Assembly (NCBI GenBank): GCA_016214925.1
Contig: JACRMO010000165.1
Span: 1 to 14,306, forward strand
Reading direction: 5' to 3'
DNA from: Gammaproteobacteria bacterium
GTDB taxonomy: Bacteria > Pseudomonadota > Gammaproteobacteria > Thiohalobacterales > Thiohalobacteraceae
Length of the DNA stretch: 14,306 nt
Below, in pieces: positions 1-6,660 of the stretch. Position numbers and translations under genes: made by a program. The stretch's first letter is position 1, and each line of letters begins with the position of its first letter. A model generated the notes under the pieces. That model was not told the origin of the DNA. It was given only the letters and a program-made list of their open reading frames with translations, and did no database searches.

Positions 1-1975
1 CCCAATCAGTAGCGAAGAACGTCGCGATGTCGCTGTCGGTGAAGAAATCCGGTGCGCCGTGTGGACCGTATAGCACGCCGATGTCCCAGTGCACGCTGTA
101 TTCGGGAATCGACTCGGCGGGCAATGCGGATGCCGGCGTCTGTGCGGTTGTCGCCGAACCCGAATCTGAACCCAGATGCAGCACATCGCCGGTGCGCAGC
201 GTGCGCCCGCCGTGACCGCCGAACTGGCCGAGCGTGAAGGTCGCACTGCTGCCCATATAGTCTGGAGCATCGAAGCCACCACGCACCGCGACGTAGCTAC
301 GCATGCCCGCACCGTTCACCGTGCGCAGTTTGAGCGTCTGTCCGGCGCGCACAGTGGTTGCTTGCCAATAAGCAACCGGTTCACCGTCGAGCTCCGCGCG
401 CATGTGCGCGCCAGTGAGCGCGATGATGGTGTCGCTGTTGAAGCGTAGCGTCGGGCCGTTGAGCGTGAGTTCCAGCGCCGTCACACCTTCTGCATTACCG
501 ACGATGCGATTGGCAAGCCGGAAGGCGAGATGATCCATCGGCCCTGAAGGCGGCACGCCGATGTCCCAATAGCCGACACGGCCGGGCCAATCCTGCAAGG
601 TCGATTGCGTGCCGGGTTGCAGCACATCGACGGTCGCCGGTTTGTAGGCGAAGCTGTCGAGATGGCGCGTGTATTGCCGGCCCTGCTGAAAGACGTCATC
701 GGCCAGCACTTGGCGCAGATAATCGAGGTTGGTCTCGATGCCGTGCACGCGCGTCGTGGCCAGCGCGGTCTGCAAGGCGCTGAGTGCCGCGTCACGGTTC
801 GTGCCGTAACTGATGAGCTTCGCCAGCATGGGGTCGTAGTTCGGCGGCACTTCAAGGCCGGTCTCTACCCAGGTGTCGACACGCAGCGTGTCCGGAAAAT
901 CGATTTCAGTAAGCAGGCCGCTGGAGGGTTGGAAATGCTTGTTGGGATCTTCCGCATACAGGCGCACCTGGATGGAATGACCGCGCGGCGCGGCGGCGAA
1001 ACCGGCGAGCGCCGGCGGCTCATTCGCAGCGGTGCGCACCATCCATTCCACCAGGTCCACGCCGGTGACTTGTTCGGTCACACCGTGCTCGACTTGCAGG
1101 CGCGTATTCACTTCCAGGAAATAAAACCGATCGGTATCGGCATCGACCACGAATTCCACCGTGCCGGCGGAACGATAACTCACCGCACGGCCCAGGCGTA
1201 CCGCGGCCTCGGCAAGTGCCGCGCGGGTGTCGTCGGGCAAGTTCGGCGCGGGGGTCTCTTCGATGACCTTCTGGTTGCGGCGCTGCACCGAGCAATCGCG
1301 TTCGCCCAAGGCGACCACATTGCCCGCGCCGTCGCCGAAAATCTGTACTTCGATGTGACGCGCGCGCTGGACGTATTTCTCCAGGAAGATGCCGCCTTGT
1401 CCGAAGCTCGAACGCGCCAGACGTTCGACCGAGTGATAGGCGGCATCCAGTTGCTGCGCGTCCCAGCATAGCTGCATGCCGATGCCGCCACCGCCGGCGG
1501 TGCTCTTGAGCATGACCGGGAAGCCGATGCGTAACACTTCGTTGTGCGCCTGCACCAGATCGTCGAGCAGCCCGCTGCCCGGTAACAGCGGCACGTTGTT
1601 GTGTTGTGCGAGTTCGCGCGCCGTGTGTTTGAGGCCGAAGTCGCGCATCTGTTGCGGCGTCGGGCCGATGAAGGCGACGCGTGCGCGTTCGCAGGCCTCG
1701 GCGAAGGCGGCGTTCTCGCTCAGGAATCCGTAGCCGGGATGAATCGCCTGCGCGCCGCTGGTGCGCGCCGCGTCGAGAATCTTCTGTTGATCGAGATAAC
1801 TTTGCGCGGCCGGTGCCGGGCCGATGCACACGGCGTGATCGGCCTGGCGGACATGCAGCGAATGCCGGTCGGCCTCGGAATACACGGCGACGGATTTGAT
1901 GCCGAGCAGCTTGAGGGTACGGATGATGCGGCAGGCGATGGCGCCGCGGTTGGCGATCAGGACCGTTTCGAACAT
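1..1975 (-). CDS. uca: Urea/guanidine carboxylase, N-terminal part (cut by window edge)
   Basis: Biotin-dependent carboxylase that uses ATP and bicarbonate to carboxylate urea or, as the context argues here, guanidine. The 658 visible residues run open to the edge; family members are about 1200 residues, so the rest of the carboxyltransferase region and the biotin carrier lie outside. Residues 1-445 are a biotin carboxylase: N-terminal fold starting MFETVLIANRGAIACRI, the ATP-grasp glycine loop KSTAGGGGIGM at 157-167, and the active-site strand EVNTRLQVEHGVTE at 288-301. From about 450 the AHS2/KipA-type carboxyltransferase domain begins (GTQSTLQDWPGRVGYWDIG near 455, YVAVRGGFDAPDYMG near 561). 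It is the third gene of the minus-strand operon, 72 bases after the DUF1989 gene, with no clear Shine-Dalgarno. Family assignment is certain. Guanidine rather than urea as substrate is inferred from the riboswitch and the two deiminase-type neighbours. Confidence 0.95.
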   Translation of the reverse strand, partial: MFETVLIANRGAIACRIIRTLKLLGIKSVAVYSEADRHSLHVRQADHAVCIGPAPAAQSYLDQQKILDAARTSGAQAIHPGYGFLSENAAFAEACERARVAFIGPTPQQMRDFGLKHTARELAQHNNVPLLPGSGLLDDLVQAHNEVLRIGFPVMLKSTAGGGGIGMQLCWDAQQLDAAYHSVERLARSSFGQGGIFLEKYVQRARHIEVQIFGDGAGNVVALGERDCSVQRRNQKVIEETPAPNLPDDTRAALAEAAVRLGRAVSYRSAGTVEFVVDADTDRFYFLEVNTRLQVEHGVTEQVTGVDLVEWMVRTAANEPPALAGFAAAPRGHSIQVRLYAEDPNKHFQPSSGLLTEIDFPDTLRVDTWVETGLEVPPNYDPMLAKLISYGTNRDAALSALQTALATTRVHGIETNLDYLRQVLADDVFQQGRQYTRHLDSFAYKPATVDVLQPGTQSTLQDWPGRVGYWDIGVPPSGPMDHLAFRLANRIVGNAEGVTALELTLNGPTLRFNSDTIIALTGAHMRAELDGEPVAYWQATTVRAGQTLKLRTVNGAGMRSYVAVRGGFDAPDYMGSSATFTLGQFGGHGGRTLRTGDVLHLGSDSGSATTAQTPASALPAESIPEYSVHWDIGVLYGPHGAPDFFTDSDIATFFATDW

Positions 1976-2010
1976 GGACGTTGCACCGCAGGTCGTCCCG
2001 CGCAGTGTTG

Positions 2011-2037
2011 GGCCGGCGCGGGTCGTCCCGCGCGGCC
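2011..2037. other. Strong GC-rich hairpin in operon gap
   Basis: Between the DUF1989 gene and the carboxylase gene the sequence folds into GGCC, a bulged G, GCGCGGG, a TCGT loop, CCCGCGC and GGCC: an 11-bp stem with one bulge. The 13-base string ggtcgtcccgcgc within it occurs again at 1991-2003, exactly 30 bases away. There is no U-run, so it is not an intrinsic terminator. It may pause polymerase, protect the upstream message, or simply be a small duplication. Confidence 0.5.
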
Positions 2038-2047
2038 AAGTGATCGA

Positions 2048-2608
2048 TTATGCAGCGTCCCAGATAATCAGCTGCGCCGGGGTCGGATTATACGCGTTGC
2101 ACGGGTTGTTGAGCTGCGGACAATTGGAAATCAGCACATACAGATCCATCTCCGCGCGCAGTTCCACATATTTGCCCGGGGCAGAAATGCCATCTTCGAA
2201 GGTGAGCCCACCGTCGGGCGTCACCGGCACGTTCATGAAGAAGTTCACATTGCTGACCAGATCGCGCTTGGTCATATCGGTGTCGGACTCGGCCAGTGCG
2301 ATCAGGTAATTGTCGCGGCAGCTGTGCATGAAACGTTTCTCCAATGCATAGCGCACGGTGTTGCTCTCCGAGGCGCAGGCGCCGCCCAAGGTATCGTGCC
2401 GGCCGCAGGTGTCGGCGACGATGGTCAGCATCACATTGCCGTCGCTCGACAGCAATTGGCTGCCGGTGGTCAGATACAGATTGCCCTGCGCGCGAATCGT
2501 GTCGTTGGCGCTGTAGCGTTCGGCGGTGTCATGCGCGTTGTAGAACAAGGTATCCACGGCTTGATTGCCTTCCAGGTCGAGGCTGCGCAGCACTTGGCCC
2601 TTCTTCAT
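2048..2608 (-). CDS. DUF1989 protein, urea carboxylase-associated protein 1 (carboxyguanidine deiminase subunit), N-terminus probably lost
   Basis: 186 residues from the only available start. It belongs to the DUF1989 family long annotated 'urea carboxylase-associated' and since reported to form, with its paralogue, a carboxyguanidine deiminase (CgdAB) that removes ammonia from carboxyguanidine. Visible family signatures are LDLEGNQAVDTLFYNAHD near residue 10, TCGRHDTLGGACASE near 67, and SNVNFFMNVPV near 119. Its ATG shares one base with the upstream gene's stop (TAATG), so translation would be coupled; there is no Shine-Dalgarno. Upstream of this ATG the same frame stays open and reads GTEPWLHL directly before MKKGQ, which resembles the usual start of the domain, yet it offers no ATG, GTG or TTG. 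That suggests some 25-30 N-terminal residues were removed by a deletion across the gene boundary. Which Cgd letter applies is not decided here. Confidence 0.85.
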   Translation of the reverse strand: MKKGQVLRSLDLEGNQAVDTLFYNAHDTAERYSANDTIRAQGNLYLTTGSQLLSSDGNVMLTIVADTCGRHDTLGGACASESNTVRYALEKRFMHSCRDNYLIALAESDTDMTKRDLVSNVNFFMNVPVTPDGGLTFEDGISAPGKYVELRAEMDLYVLISNCPQLNNPCNAYNPTPAQLIIWDAA

Positions 2609-3297
2609 TAGATGCAGCCAGGGTTCGGTCCCGAACGCCAGGCGGTGAGCGCGACCCGTTTCGGTGCGTACTCCGGGCTGGGGTCCAGCGGGTGCGGCGC
2701 GGTCGACAGCACCACCAGGGTGTTCATCTCGAAGCGCAGATCGACATAATCGCCGGCCTTGGCATTGTCCGGCTGAAACACCAGATCGCCGGCAGCGTCC
2801 ACGATCACCTTGCTGAATAAATTCACGTTCGCGACCAGATCGCGCTTACCGAGGCCATATTTGCCCAGTTCGATGAGCAGGCCGTCGCGGCCATTGCGAT
2901 ACATGCCGTTGCGGTGTTCCTGGAAACGGTGGGTGCCGTACTTTTGCGCGATCAGCTTGGCGTCCGCGACACCGCAGATCGTATCGTGCCAGCCGCAGGT
3001 GTCTGATGTGATGGAACACAGCACGCGACCCATGTCCGAATAACAGACGAAGCCGCGGGTGAGATAGGCAGTGTGCTGGGCCTTCAAGGTGTCGGCCATG
3101 TTATAGCGTTCGAGCTTCTCTTCCTGATTGAAGAACAACGCGGACACATTGGCGCCGCCCTTGGTGTCGGTGAGCCGCAGCGTGGTGCCGCGTTTCATGA
3201 TGCCCGACCAATGGCCGCCGCCAGGGACGAACTCTTCCCACACGACCAGCGTCGGGTCGAGGCCGTCGCCGCGCGTTGTGAGTGCTGGGTTTGTCAT
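2608..3297 (-). CDS. DUF1989 protein, urea carboxylase-associated protein 2 (carboxyguanidine deiminase subunit)
   Basis: First gene of the minus-strand operon, 229 residues, paralogous to the next gene and expected to be its partner in carboxyguanidine deimination. Family signatures: GGANVSALFFNQEEKLERYN near residue 47, TSDTCGWHDTICG near 97, LVANVNLFSKV near 154, and PLDPSPEYAPKRV near 203. The start at 3297 is supported by GAGGAG nine bases upstream and lies 25 bases after the predicted sigma-54 start point, so this transcript has no room for a riboswitch. The C-terminus ends abruptly after AWRSG with a short unrelated tail PNPGCI, while relatives as I remember them continue for some 20-30 residues. 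This fits a deletion across the boundary with the next gene. The family is clear; the truncation is inferred. Confidence 0.88.
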   Translation of the reverse strand: MTNPALTTRGDGLDPTLVVWEEFVPGGGHWSGIMKRGTTLRLTDTKGGANVSALFFNQEEKLERYNMADTLKAQHTAYLTRGFVCYSDMGRVLCSITSDTCGWHDTICGVADAKLIAQKYGTHRFQEHRNGMYRNGRDGLLIELGKYGLGKRDLVANVNLFSKVIVDAAGDLVFQPDNAKAGDYVDLRFEMNTLVVLSTAPHPLDPSPEYAPKRVALTAWRSGPNPGCI

Positions 3298-3332
3298 GCC
3301 GTGTATCTCCTCATGATCTGTCTGTGCCCCTT

Positions 3333-3348
3333 CGCAAAGAGCATGCCA
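3333..3348 (-). promoter_or_regulatory. Sigma-54 (RpoN) promoter for the carboxylase operon
   Basis: The minus strand reads TGGCATG-CTCT-TTGCG, an almost exact match to TGGCAYR-N4-TTGCW, with GG and GC 12 bases apart as required. Predicted start is near 3322, giving a leader of about 25 bases before the first gene. An NtrC-like dyad lies about 125 bases upstream of that start. Confidence 0.75.
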
Positions 3349-3365
3349 CGCGGCCGACGACGCAA

Positions 3366-3378
3366 AATCAGGCGATTA
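3366..3378. promoter_or_regulatory. Possible IHF site
   Basis: AATCAG-GCGA-TTA matches the IHF consensus WATCAA-N4-TTR with one mismatch. It is centred about 50 bases upstream of the predicted minus-strand start, between the sigma-54 promoter and the NtrC-like dyad, where IHF commonly bends DNA. Short degenerate consensus, so weak on its own. Confidence 0.3.
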
Positions 3379-3443
3379 CGCACCGAGTTCAGGCATGACG
3401 CGCATTATTAGCGCACCAAGATGTTACTTGAGCGCGAGGATGT

Positions 3444-3458
3444 GCACCGCATCAGTGC
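3444..3458. promoter_or_regulatory. NtrC-like enhancer dyad between divergent promoters
   Basis: GCAC-CGCATCA-GTGC has the four-seven-four spacing of NtrC sites. On the minus strand it reads GCACTGATGCGGTGC, one base from the GCAC-N5-TGGTGC core. It sits about 125 bases upstream of the minus-strand start and about 180 upstream of the plus-strand start, so one activator site could serve both. Confidence 0.55.
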
Positions 3459-3488
3459 TTACGGATGGGGCGCCGAAGCTGCCGCGCA

Positions 3489-3597
3489 GTGTGCAAACTC
3501 TGCGAGAGGATCGGCACACAGGTGCGATTCCCTCCCGCATTACAGCGGTTTAGACCCCGCAGTCACGGTGTAATCAGCAACTGGATAGATCATCCAG
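3489..3597. other. Cluster of inverted repeats in the control region
   Basis: This gene-free stretch, upstream of the predicted plus-strand start, is dense in dyads: GTGTGC (3489-3494) with GCACAC (3514-3519), enclosing CTCT-GCG-AGAG; TGCGAGAGG (3501-3509) with CCTCCCGCA (3531-3539, one mismatch); ATTACA (3539-3544) with TGTAAT (3569-3574); and CTGGAT (3581-3586) with ATCCAG (3592-3597). Because it appears to precede the start of transcription, regulator binding or a remnant repeat is more likely than an RNA element. A poor IHF-like match (AATCAG-CAAC-TGG) lies at 3572-3584. Confidence 0.4.
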
Positions 3598-3603
3598 AGC
3601 AAG

Positions 3604-3619
3604 CGGCACACTCCTTGCT
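3604..3619 (+). promoter_or_regulatory. Sigma-54 (RpoN) promoter for the ABC transporter operon
   Basis: The plus strand reads CGGCACA-CTCC-TTGCT, matching the -24/-12 consensus at nearly every position, with GG (3605-3606) and GC (3617-3618) 12 bases apart. The predicted start is near 3630, just before the guanidine-I riboswitch, so the aptamer would form the very 5' end of the mRNA. Confidence 0.7.
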
Positions 3620-3634
3620 GAGTAGCACTACAAG

Positions 3635-3745
3635 TGCATCTAGGGTTCCGGTTCCATTTGCGAATGCTGGTCCGAGGGATGCCGTCCGGTGCTCCATGAG
3701 TTCTATCACCGGATACACGGCGGGACAAAAGCCCGGGAGGCCTAA
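3635..3745 (+). promoter_or_regulatory. Guanidine-I (ykkC) riboswitch
   Basis: The three hallmark conserved blocks occur in order: CTAGGGTTCCG at 3640-3650, CTGGTCCGAG at 3667-3676, and ACGGCGGGACAAAAGCCCG at 3717-3735 followed by GGAGG. This is the guanidine-I class, which binds free guanidinium and turns on guanidine transport and degradation genes. TAGG (3641-3644) can pair with CCTA (3741-3744) to close the element. About 105 bases separate it from the start codon; no terminator with a U-run is visible there. CGGAACC at 3751-3757 is complementary to the conserved GGTTCCG at 3644-3650 and could form a competing helix. Boundaries are approximate. Confidence 0.95.
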
Positions 3746-3850
3746 TAGTTCGGAACCGCGTTTGCGTATCCGTGCATGCCGCCCCGCTGCCGCCGATCGC
3801 AAGCCGTTTCCGAAACGTCTTATCCGTAATGACATTCGAGGAGCTGCGCA

Positions 3851-4921
3851 ATGCGATCATTCATCCGTCACCTGTCCACCCTGGGCCTCGCGGCCGTACT
3901 CAGTACCACACTCGTTCCGGCGGCCTTCGCCAAGGACAGCTTCAAAGTCGCCTGGTCCATTTATGTCGGCTGGATGCCCTGGGACTACGCGGCCAAAGAA
4001 GGTATCGTCAAGAAGTGGGCCGATAAGTACGGCATCGACATCGAGGTCGTGCAGATCAACGACTACATCGAGTCTATCAATCAATATACCGCCGGCGGCT
4101 ACGATGGTTGTGTTATGACCAATATGGACGCGCTGACCATCCCCGCCGCGGGCGGTGTGGATTCCACCGCGCTGATCGTCGGCGATTTCTCCAACGGCAA
4201 CGACGGCATCATCATGAAGGGCAGTTCCGATCTGGCCACGATAAAGGGCCAGAAGGTTAATCTGGTCGAACTGTCGGTATCGCATTATCTGCTGGCGCGC
4301 GCGCTCGAAACCGTCAAGCTTCAGGAGCGCGACCTCACCGTCGTGAACACCTCCGATGCTGACATGGTTGCCGCCGCATCGTCGGCCGATGTCACCAGCC
4401 TGGTGACCTGGAATCCGCAGTTGAGCGAAATCCTCGGCACGGTCAAGGACAGCCATCTGGTGTTCAACTCCAGCCAGATCCCCGGCGAGATTATCGACAT
4501 GATGGTCGTCAACAGCGACAAGCTGGCGAAGCATCCGGAACTCGGCAAGGCGCTGACCGGTGCCTGGTACGAAACCATGAGCATCATGTCCAAGGACGAC
4601 GCCAAGGGTAAGGCGGCGCGCGAATTCATGGCCAAGGCTTCGGGTACCGACCTGGCTGGCTACGAGAGTCAGATGAAGACCACCAAGTTCTTCTTTGATC
4701 CCACCGAGGCGGTGAGTTTCACCACCAGCGCCGCGCTGGTCGACACTATGAAAATGGTCGCCGGCTTTTCCTTCGATCACGGCATTCTCGGCGAAGGCGC
4801 CAAGAGCGCCGATGCCATCGGCATGAGCTTCTCCGGCGGCAAGACGCTGGGCGATACCGCCAATCTGAAGCTGCGCTTCGATGAGTCGTACATGAAGATG
4901 GCGGCGGACGGCAAGCTCTGA
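3851..4921 (+). CDS. ABC transporter periplasmic binding protein, urea-carboxylase-region type (probable guanidine importer)
   Basis: 356 residues. A Sec signal peptide is evident: basic MRSFIRH, a hydrophobic stretch, then a likely cut after VPAAFA before KDSFKVAW. The mature part is an NMT1/SsuA-like binding protein of the type found beside urea carboxylases (WSIYVGWMPWDYAAKEGIV near residue 35, YTAGGYDGCVMTNMDALT near 79). It should capture the substrate in the periplasm for the permease that follows. ATG at 3851 is preceded by GAGGAG seven bases upstream. First gene behind the guanidine-I riboswitch, hence probably induced by guanidine and, through the sigma-54 promoter, by nitrogen shortage. 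A palindromic repeat separates it from the permease gene. Ligand identity is inferred from the riboswitch. Confidence 0.9.
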   Translation: MRSFIRHLSTLGLAAVLSTTLVPAAFAKDSFKVAWSIYVGWMPWDYAAKEGIVKKWADKYGIDIEVVQINDYIESINQYTAGGYDGCVMTNMDALTIPAAGGVDSTALIVGDFSNGNDGIIMKGSSDLATIKGQKVNLVELSVSHYLLARALETVKLQERDLTVVNTSDADMVAAASSADVTSLVTWNPQLSEILGTVKDSHLVFNSSQIPGEIIDMMVVNSDKLAKHPELGKALTGAWYETMSIMSKDDAKGKAAREFMAKASGTDLAGYESQMKTTKFFFDPTEAVSFTTSAALVDTMKMVAGFSFDHGILGEGAKSADAIGMSFSGGKTLGDTANLKLRFDESYMKMAADGKL

Positions 4922-4932
4922 GTACGAGGTAC

Positions 4933-5021
4933 CCGTCATTGCGAGAAGCGTAGCGACGAAGCAATCTCCATGCTGTTGCCTCCATTGTCAGGAGATTGCT
5001 TCGCTTCGCTCGCAATGACGG
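4933..5021. repeat. Palindromic dispersed-type repeat (CCGTCATTGCGAG family)
   Basis: Terminal arms CCGTCATTGCGAG and CTCGCAATGACGG are exact inverted repeats, and the inner parts GAAGCAATCTCC and GGAGATTGCTTC also pair, giving a long hairpin of about 89 bases. Elements with this end sequence occur scattered in many bacterial genomes; its spurious translation contains SLRAKRSNL. Here it sits inside an operon, between the binding-protein and permease genes, where the hairpin could stabilise the upstream message or attenuate the downstream one. Confidence 0.85.
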
Positions 5022-5064
5022 ATTCGTTAAGGTTTCTAGATGGCATAGGTAGAGGTTCTTCGTC

Positions 5065-5877
5065 ATGCGACGCCTGATGAATCTGCGGCCGAATCGAGGT
5101 AGTGGCTTGCTGCTCGGCATCCTGCCGTTCGTGGCCTTGCTGATCGCCTATCTAGTGGCCTCGGATATCCGTATGGCGGACAACCCCAACGATAAACTGC
5201 TGCCCGGCATGTCGGTGTTCGCCGACGCCGTGCAGCAGTTTGCGTTTCAGGAAGACAAGCGTAGCGGCGATATCATCTTGTGGTCGGATACCGCCGCCAG
5301 CCTACAACGTTTGGGTATCGGTCTGTCGCTCGCGGCGCTCGGTGGGCTGGTGTTCGGCATTTTGACCGGCGTGCTCCCGTATGGGCGTGCGACACTGTCG
5401 CCGTTGATCGCGGCCTTGTCGATGATTCCGCCACTGGCGATCTTGCCGATCCTATTTATCATCTTCGGTCTCGGTGAGCTGTCCAAGATCGTCCTGATCG
5501 TCATCGGCATCGCGCCGTTCGTGATGCGCGACATCGGCATGCGCGTCGGCGAGCTGCCTGCGGAACAATTGATAAAAGTGCAGACGCTGGGCGCGTCGAC
5601 CTGGCAGACCATCGTGCGCGTGGTGCTGCCGCAGATGTTGCCGCGCTTGATCGATGCGGTGCGTTTGTCGCTGGGTCCGGCGTGGTTGTTCCTGATCGCC
5701 GCCGAGGCCATCGCCGCGACCGACGGTCTGGGTTATCGCATCTTCCTGGTGCGGCGCTACCTGGCCATGGACATCATCCTGCCCTATGTGGTGTGGATCA
5801 CGCTGCTGGCCTTCGTCATGGATCTGCTGTTGCGCCAGATCAGCCGCAGAGCCTTTCCCTGGTATCAGAGAGCCTGA
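5065..5877 (+). CDS. ABC transporter permease, urea-carboxylase-region type
   Basis: 270 residues of the binding-protein-dependent permease family (BPD_transp_1). Hydrophobic segments lie near residues 14-33, 84-104, 111-136, 140-156, 203-218 and 237-256. The loop that docks on the ATPase is visible around 166-197 (EQLIKVQTLGAS, then VVLPQMLPRLIDA). It forms the membrane channel for the substrate delivered by the upstream binding protein. A modest AGAGG lies nine bases before the ATG. The ATPase gene begins two bases after its stop, so the two are co-transcribed. Confidence 0.92.
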   Translation: MRRLMNLRPNRGSGLLLGILPFVALLIAYLVASDIRMADNPNDKLLPGMSVFADAVQQFAFQEDKRSGDIILWSDTAASLQRLGIGLSLAALGGLVFGILTGVLPYGRATLSPLIAALSMIPPLAILPILFIIFGLGELSKIVLIVIGIAPFVMRDIGMRVGELPAEQLIKVQTLGASTWQTIVRVVLPQMLPRLIDAVRLSLGPAWLFLIAAEAIAATDGLGYRIFLVRRYLAMDIILPYVVWITLLAFVMDLLLRQISRRAFPWYQRA

Positions 5878-5879
5878 AC

Positions 5880-6660
5880 ATGAGCGCGAGCATGATCTCG
5901 GTGCGCGAGTTGTGGAAAGAGTACGGCGATCAGGTCGTTCTGGAAAACGTCGTTCGTCACCGTGGTCGGCGCGTCTGGCGGCGGCAAGTCGACCTTCCTG
6001 CGGATGTTGCTGGGTCAGGAAACACCGACGCGCGGTGAATTTCTGGTCGACGGCAAGCCCTTGCCCGATGAGCCCGGTCCGGATCGTGGCATCGTGTTTC
6101 AGCGCTATTCCGTATTTCCGCACCTCACCGTGCTGGAAAACGTCATGCTCGGTCTGGAACTGGAACGCGCGCCGCTGCTCGGTAAATTGTTCGGCCGCAA
6201 GCGCGGCGAAGTGCGTGAACGCGCCGCGGCCATGCTCGACGAGGTCGGCCTGTATCACGCGCGCGATAAATACGCGACCGAACTGTCCGGCGGCATGCAG
6301 CAGCGCCTGTCGATTGCCCAGTCGGTCATCAAACAGCCGCGCATCCTGCTGCTCGACGAGCCCTTCGGTGCGCTCGATCCGGGTATCTCCGCGGATATGC
6401 ACAAGTTGATTCTGCGGCTGTGGGAAGAGCATCACATGACCATCTTCATGGTCACGCACGACATCAAGGAAGGCTTCGATCTCGGTACGCGGATTCTGGT
6501 GTTCGACAAAGTACGCCTCGACCCGCAGGCGCCGAACGCCTTCGGCGCGACCATCACCTACGACATCCCGCTGCATGTCACCAGCAATAAGGTGCTGGAG
6601 GAAATGGCCGAGGCCAAGGCGCGTACCGAACGTTTCTCGGATGGCTTGGTGGCGGCATGA
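5880..6660 (+). pseudogene. ABC transporter ATP-binding protein, frameshifted near the Walker A motif
   Basis: The gene starts at ATG 5880 (MSASMISVRELWKEYGDQVVLENV), the usual ABC ATPase opening, but that frame then runs into noise and stops at 6038. The remainder lies in another frame from about 5950: FVTVVGASGGGKST (Walker A), Q-loop region FQRYSVFPHLTVLENV, signature LSGGMQQRL, Walker B ILLLDEPFGALD, and H-loop MVTHD, ending at 6660. Compared with the family pattern, about seven codons between LENV and the FVTVVG strand are missing, and the frame change requires a loss of 3n+2 bases, e.g. 20 or 23. A GTG at 5962 could start a product beginning at Walker A, lacking the first strands and probably inactive. 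Either a real lesion or a sequencing/assembly error; the rest of the frame is undamaged, which favours error or recent loss. Confidence 0.85.

Noticed and set aside
3512..3526. GCAC-ACAG-GTGC as an NtrC site or guanidine-II hairpin
   Set aside because: The half-site spacing is four rather than seven, and the loop ACAG does not fit the ACGR loops of guanidine-II.
3500..3575. Resemblance to a cobalamin riboswitch box (ACAGGTGCGATTCC followed by AGCGG and CCCCGC)
   Set aside because: The stem normally closing the GGTG-N-CC loop does not form, other B12-aptamer blocks are absent, and the stretch appears to lie upstream of the transcription start.
3465..4118. 217-residue plus-strand frame covering the riboswitch region
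   Set aside because: It runs through the riboswitch and then out of frame through the binding-protein gene; low-complexity serine/arginine-rich translation without family features.
4746..5120. Reading frame of 124 residues on the minus strand containing SLRAKRSNL
   Set aside because: It spans a palindromic repeat and the ends of two real genes; this peptide is the usual spurious translation of that repeat.
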